This document shows, piece after piece, positions 5,930-6,814 of a stretch of DNA of 6,814 bases. Source of the stretch: an uncultured Chloroflexaceae bacterium. GTDB lineage: Bacteria; Chloroflexota; Chloroflexia; Chloroflexales; Chloroflexaceae. A program made the position numbers and the translations under genes. A model generated the notes under the pieces. The model ran no database searches. It saw only the letters and a program-made list of their open reading frames with translations, and had not been told where the DNA came from. Position 1 is the stretch's first letter. Each line of letters starts with the position of its first letter. The stretch spans positions 1 to 6,814 of the forward strand of contig CAKZQX010000177.1 of assembly GCA_937141995.1 (NCBI GenBank). The letters are read 5' to 3'.

Positions 5930-6406
5930 ATGCTCTTCACGGGTATTGATCTGATCGAGGTTCCCCGACTACAACGGGCAGTGGAACGCTGGGGCCGGCG
6001 GTTCCTCTGTCGGGTGTTTACATCGGGGGAATTGGCCGACTGCGGTTGCAGCACTATGCCGCTGCCGGAGCATATCGTGCCGCCCCCCCCCAACTATACC
6101 TCGCTGGCGGCACGTTGGGCAGCAAAGGAGGCGGCGGCCAAAGCGCTGGGTGTGGGCCTACGGGGACTTGCGGGTCAGCGGAATGCCGCCTATGCCGATG
6201 CGCCACGTATTGCCTGGACCGATATCGAGGTGACACGCGGCGCGTTAGGGCAACCCCTGTTGCGGCTGCATGGTACAGCAGCGCGGGTAGCGGCAGCGTA
6301 TGGTGTACGCGAACTGGCCGTCAGCCTCGCGCATACTCAGGCTTATGCGGTAGCACATGTAATTGGCCTTGGCGATGCCGGTACAGGGGAGATCAACATA
6401 GAATGA
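5930..6406 (+). CDS. acpS: Holo-[acyl-carrier-protein] synthase (4'-phosphopantetheinyl transferase)
   Basis: AcpS moves the 4'-phosphopantetheine arm from CoA onto the serine of apo-ACP, activating it for fatty acid synthesis. The motifs are GIDLIEVPRLQ (5-15) with the metal-binding Asp7, RVFTSGEL (28-35), ARWAAKEAAAKALG (61-74) with Lys66 and metal-binding Glu67, a Gly-rich GLRG, ITDIEV-like WTDIEV, and the C-terminal VSLAHTQAYAVAHVIG (131-146). The protein is 158 residues against a usual 120-140. The excess is mainly a proline-rich stretch at about 39-57 (CSTMPLPEHIVPPPPNY), coded partly by a run of nine C (6083-6091), plus a short tail after the last motif. The ATG at 5930 has no clear ribosome site and lies 17 bp after the ugd stop, so translation may depend on ugd. 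Its stop codon overlaps a following ATG (ATGA). Confidence 0.92.
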   Translation: MLFTGIDLIEVPRLQRAVERWGRRFLCRVFTSGELADCGCSTMPLPEHIVPPPPNYTSLAARWAAKEAAAKALGVGLRGLAGQRNAAYADAPRIAWTDIEVTRGALGQPLLRLHGTAARVAAAYGVRELAVSLAHTQAYAVAHVIGLGDAGTGEINIE

Positions 6407-6412
6407 CGCACG

Positions 6413-6452
6413 GGAACAGGAAGTCGGACACCTCGGCGGTGGCGTTCCTTTT
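6413..6452 (+). terminator. Possible intrinsic terminator after acpS
   Basis: GGAAC (6413-6417) pairs with GTTCC (6444-6448), enclosing CACC (6429-6432) with GGTG (6438-6441) around TCGGC, and is followed by TTTT then CCCCC. The two stems are joined by an uneven internal loop, so folding is uncertain. Its place just after the last gene of the run makes termination plausible. Confidence 0.3.
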
Positions 6453-6468
6453 CCCCCTTCTTGTATTT

Positions 6469-6619
6469 ACACGAGTTACGCGGTGGTTGATCCGACAGGA
6501 GATTCCGCCTCCGGCGGGGCGCAAGAAAAAAAGCGTACCATGCTGCCGCAGGCAAATCGGGCTTTCATCGGATGAAACGTCGAAACGTCCCGCTTGGACA
6601 CGCACTGCGTAAGTCCTGT
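6469..6619. mobile_element. MITE-like element, copy 2 (151 bp, opposite orientation to copy 1)
   Basis: The ends are ACACGAGTTACGCGGT (6469-6484) and ACTGCGTAAGTCCTGT (6604-6619), inverted repeats matching at 13 of 16 positions. The pentamer TATTT lies directly on both sides (6464-6468 and 6620-6624), an exact 5-bp target duplication that fixes the boundaries. Read on the minus strand its interior aligns with copy 1: GGGACGTTT, CCCGAT, the 22-bp identical core (6528-6549), CCGCCGGAGGCG, then ACCGCGTA at the end. It lacks copy 1's large palindrome. It has instead a small dyad TTTCATC-G-GATGAAA (6563-6577) and a tandem GAAACGTC pair (6574-6589). No transposase frame is present. It sits 62 bp after the acpS stop. 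Confidence 0.82.
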
Positions 6620-6652
6620 TATTTAGCATCGTTCAACATTGGTGATGCGCAC

Positions 6653-6681
6653 TTGACACTTCGTTCTTATGAACTTTGAAT
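6653..6681 (+). promoter_or_regulatory. Possible promoter reading out of the window, with internal dyad
   Basis: A perfect TTGACA (6653-6658) is followed after 17 bp by TTGAAT (6676-6681), a 4/6 match to TATAAT. Between them lies GTTC-TTAT-GAAC (6663-6674), a perfect 4-bp dyad that could be an operator. No start codon with a gene follows before the window ends, and repeats intervene, so its target is unknown. Confidence 0.35.
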
Positions 6682-6700
6682 TTTTAATCCGGACATCGCT

Positions 6701-6752
6701 GGATCGGAGTCCCGGCTTCAGCCGGATCGGAGTCCCGGCTTCAGCCGGATCA
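6701..6752. repeat. Tandem 23-bp repeat, two full copies plus a partial third
   Basis: Two identical 23-bp units (6701-6723 and 6724-6746) start GGATCGGAGTCCCGG and end CTTCAGCC, followed by GGATC of a third. Each junction forms a small hairpin, CCGGCT-TC-AGCCGG. An inverted copy with one mismatch occurs at 6794-6813. I associate GAGTCCCGGCTTYAGCCGG repeats with intergenic DNA of Chloroflexus-like genomes; their function is not known to me. Confidence 0.85.
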
Positions 6753-6773
6753 GGCGTTCCGGGTAGTGTGCCG

Positions 6774-6785
6774 CTGCCGCGGCAG
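6774..6785. repeat. 12-bp perfect palindrome CTGCCGCGGCAG
   Basis: CTGCCGCGGCAG is its own reverse complement and lies between the tandem repeats and their inverted partner. It may form the inner part of a larger folded structure; no binding protein is suggested. Confidence 0.4.
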
Positions 6786-6793
6786 GCATCCCA

Positions 6794-6813
6794 CCGGCTA
6801 AAGCCGGGACTCC
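6794..6813. repeat. Inverted partner of the tandem repeat
   Basis: CCGGCTAAAGCCGGGACTCC is the reverse complement of the core of the 23-bp unit (6707-6726) with one mismatch (TTTAGCC for TTCAGCC). Paired with the copies at 6701-6746 it could form a large stem with a loop of about 50-70 bases. The window ends one base later, so the array may continue. Confidence 0.8.
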
Positions 6814-6814
6814 A

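Noticed and set aside
6046..6402. Upstream part of the 188-codon plus-strand frame overlapping acpS
   Set aside because: It is the out-of-frame shadow of a clear AcpS gene; only the section from the ATG at 6403 is separately worth noting.
6701..6813. CRISPR array
   Set aside because: The units abut with no spacers, and the third copy is inverted.

Overview
The window looks like chromosomal DNA from a Chloroflexota bacterium of the Chloroflexus/Roseiflexus/Oscillochloris type. This rests on moderately high GC, the style of the proteins, and short 'GAGTCCCGGCTTCAGCC' repeats of a kind I associate with that group. It is inference; no marker gene here fixes the taxon.

Layout: (1) 2-601 (+) is the 3' end of an EAL-domain cyclic-di-GMP phosphodiesterase, cut by the window edge. 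(2) 602-763 is a convergent gap with three GC-rich hairpins. (3) 764-1423 (-) is lexA, the SOS repressor. It has a consensus sigma-70-type promoter (TTGACA, 18 bp, TATAAT) and a possible LexA box at the predicted transcription start. (4) 1424-2039 is the divergent regulatory gap between lexA and a ROK gene. It holds a 198-bp MITE-like element with 16-bp terminal inverted repeats and a perfect nested palindrome. (5) 2040-2981 (+) is a ROK-family sugar kinase lacking the family's cysteine cluster. (6) 3053-4516 (+) is a membrane-anchored FecR-like protein with an unrecognised extracytoplasmic C-terminal region. (7) 4584-5912 (+) is UDP-glucose 6-dehydrogenase. (8) 5930-6406 (+) is holo-[acyl-carrier-protein] synthase, with a C9 homopolymer inside. 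(9) 6407-6814 is non-coding or repeat DNA: a possible terminator, a second 151-bp copy of the same MITE in the opposite orientation with an exact 5-bp target duplication (TATTT), a possible promoter pointing out of the window, and tandem 23-bp repeats with an inverted partner.

How the genes may work together: the four plus-strand genes 2040-6406 have gaps of 17-71 bp and may be partly co-transcribed. A sugar kinase, a surface-facing anchored protein and the enzyme that makes UDP-glucuronate fit sugar-nucleotide or envelope polysaccharide metabolism. AcpS is housekeeping. LexA and the EAL protein are separate units (DNA-damage response and c-di-GMP turnover).

The most distinctive signal is the pair of MITE-like elements at 1675-1872 and 6469-6619. 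They share terminal repeats of the form ACAGGACKTACGCRGT, an internal core and 5-bp target duplications, and neither contains a transposase. No CRISPR array, tRNA, rRNA or complete insertion sequence was seen.
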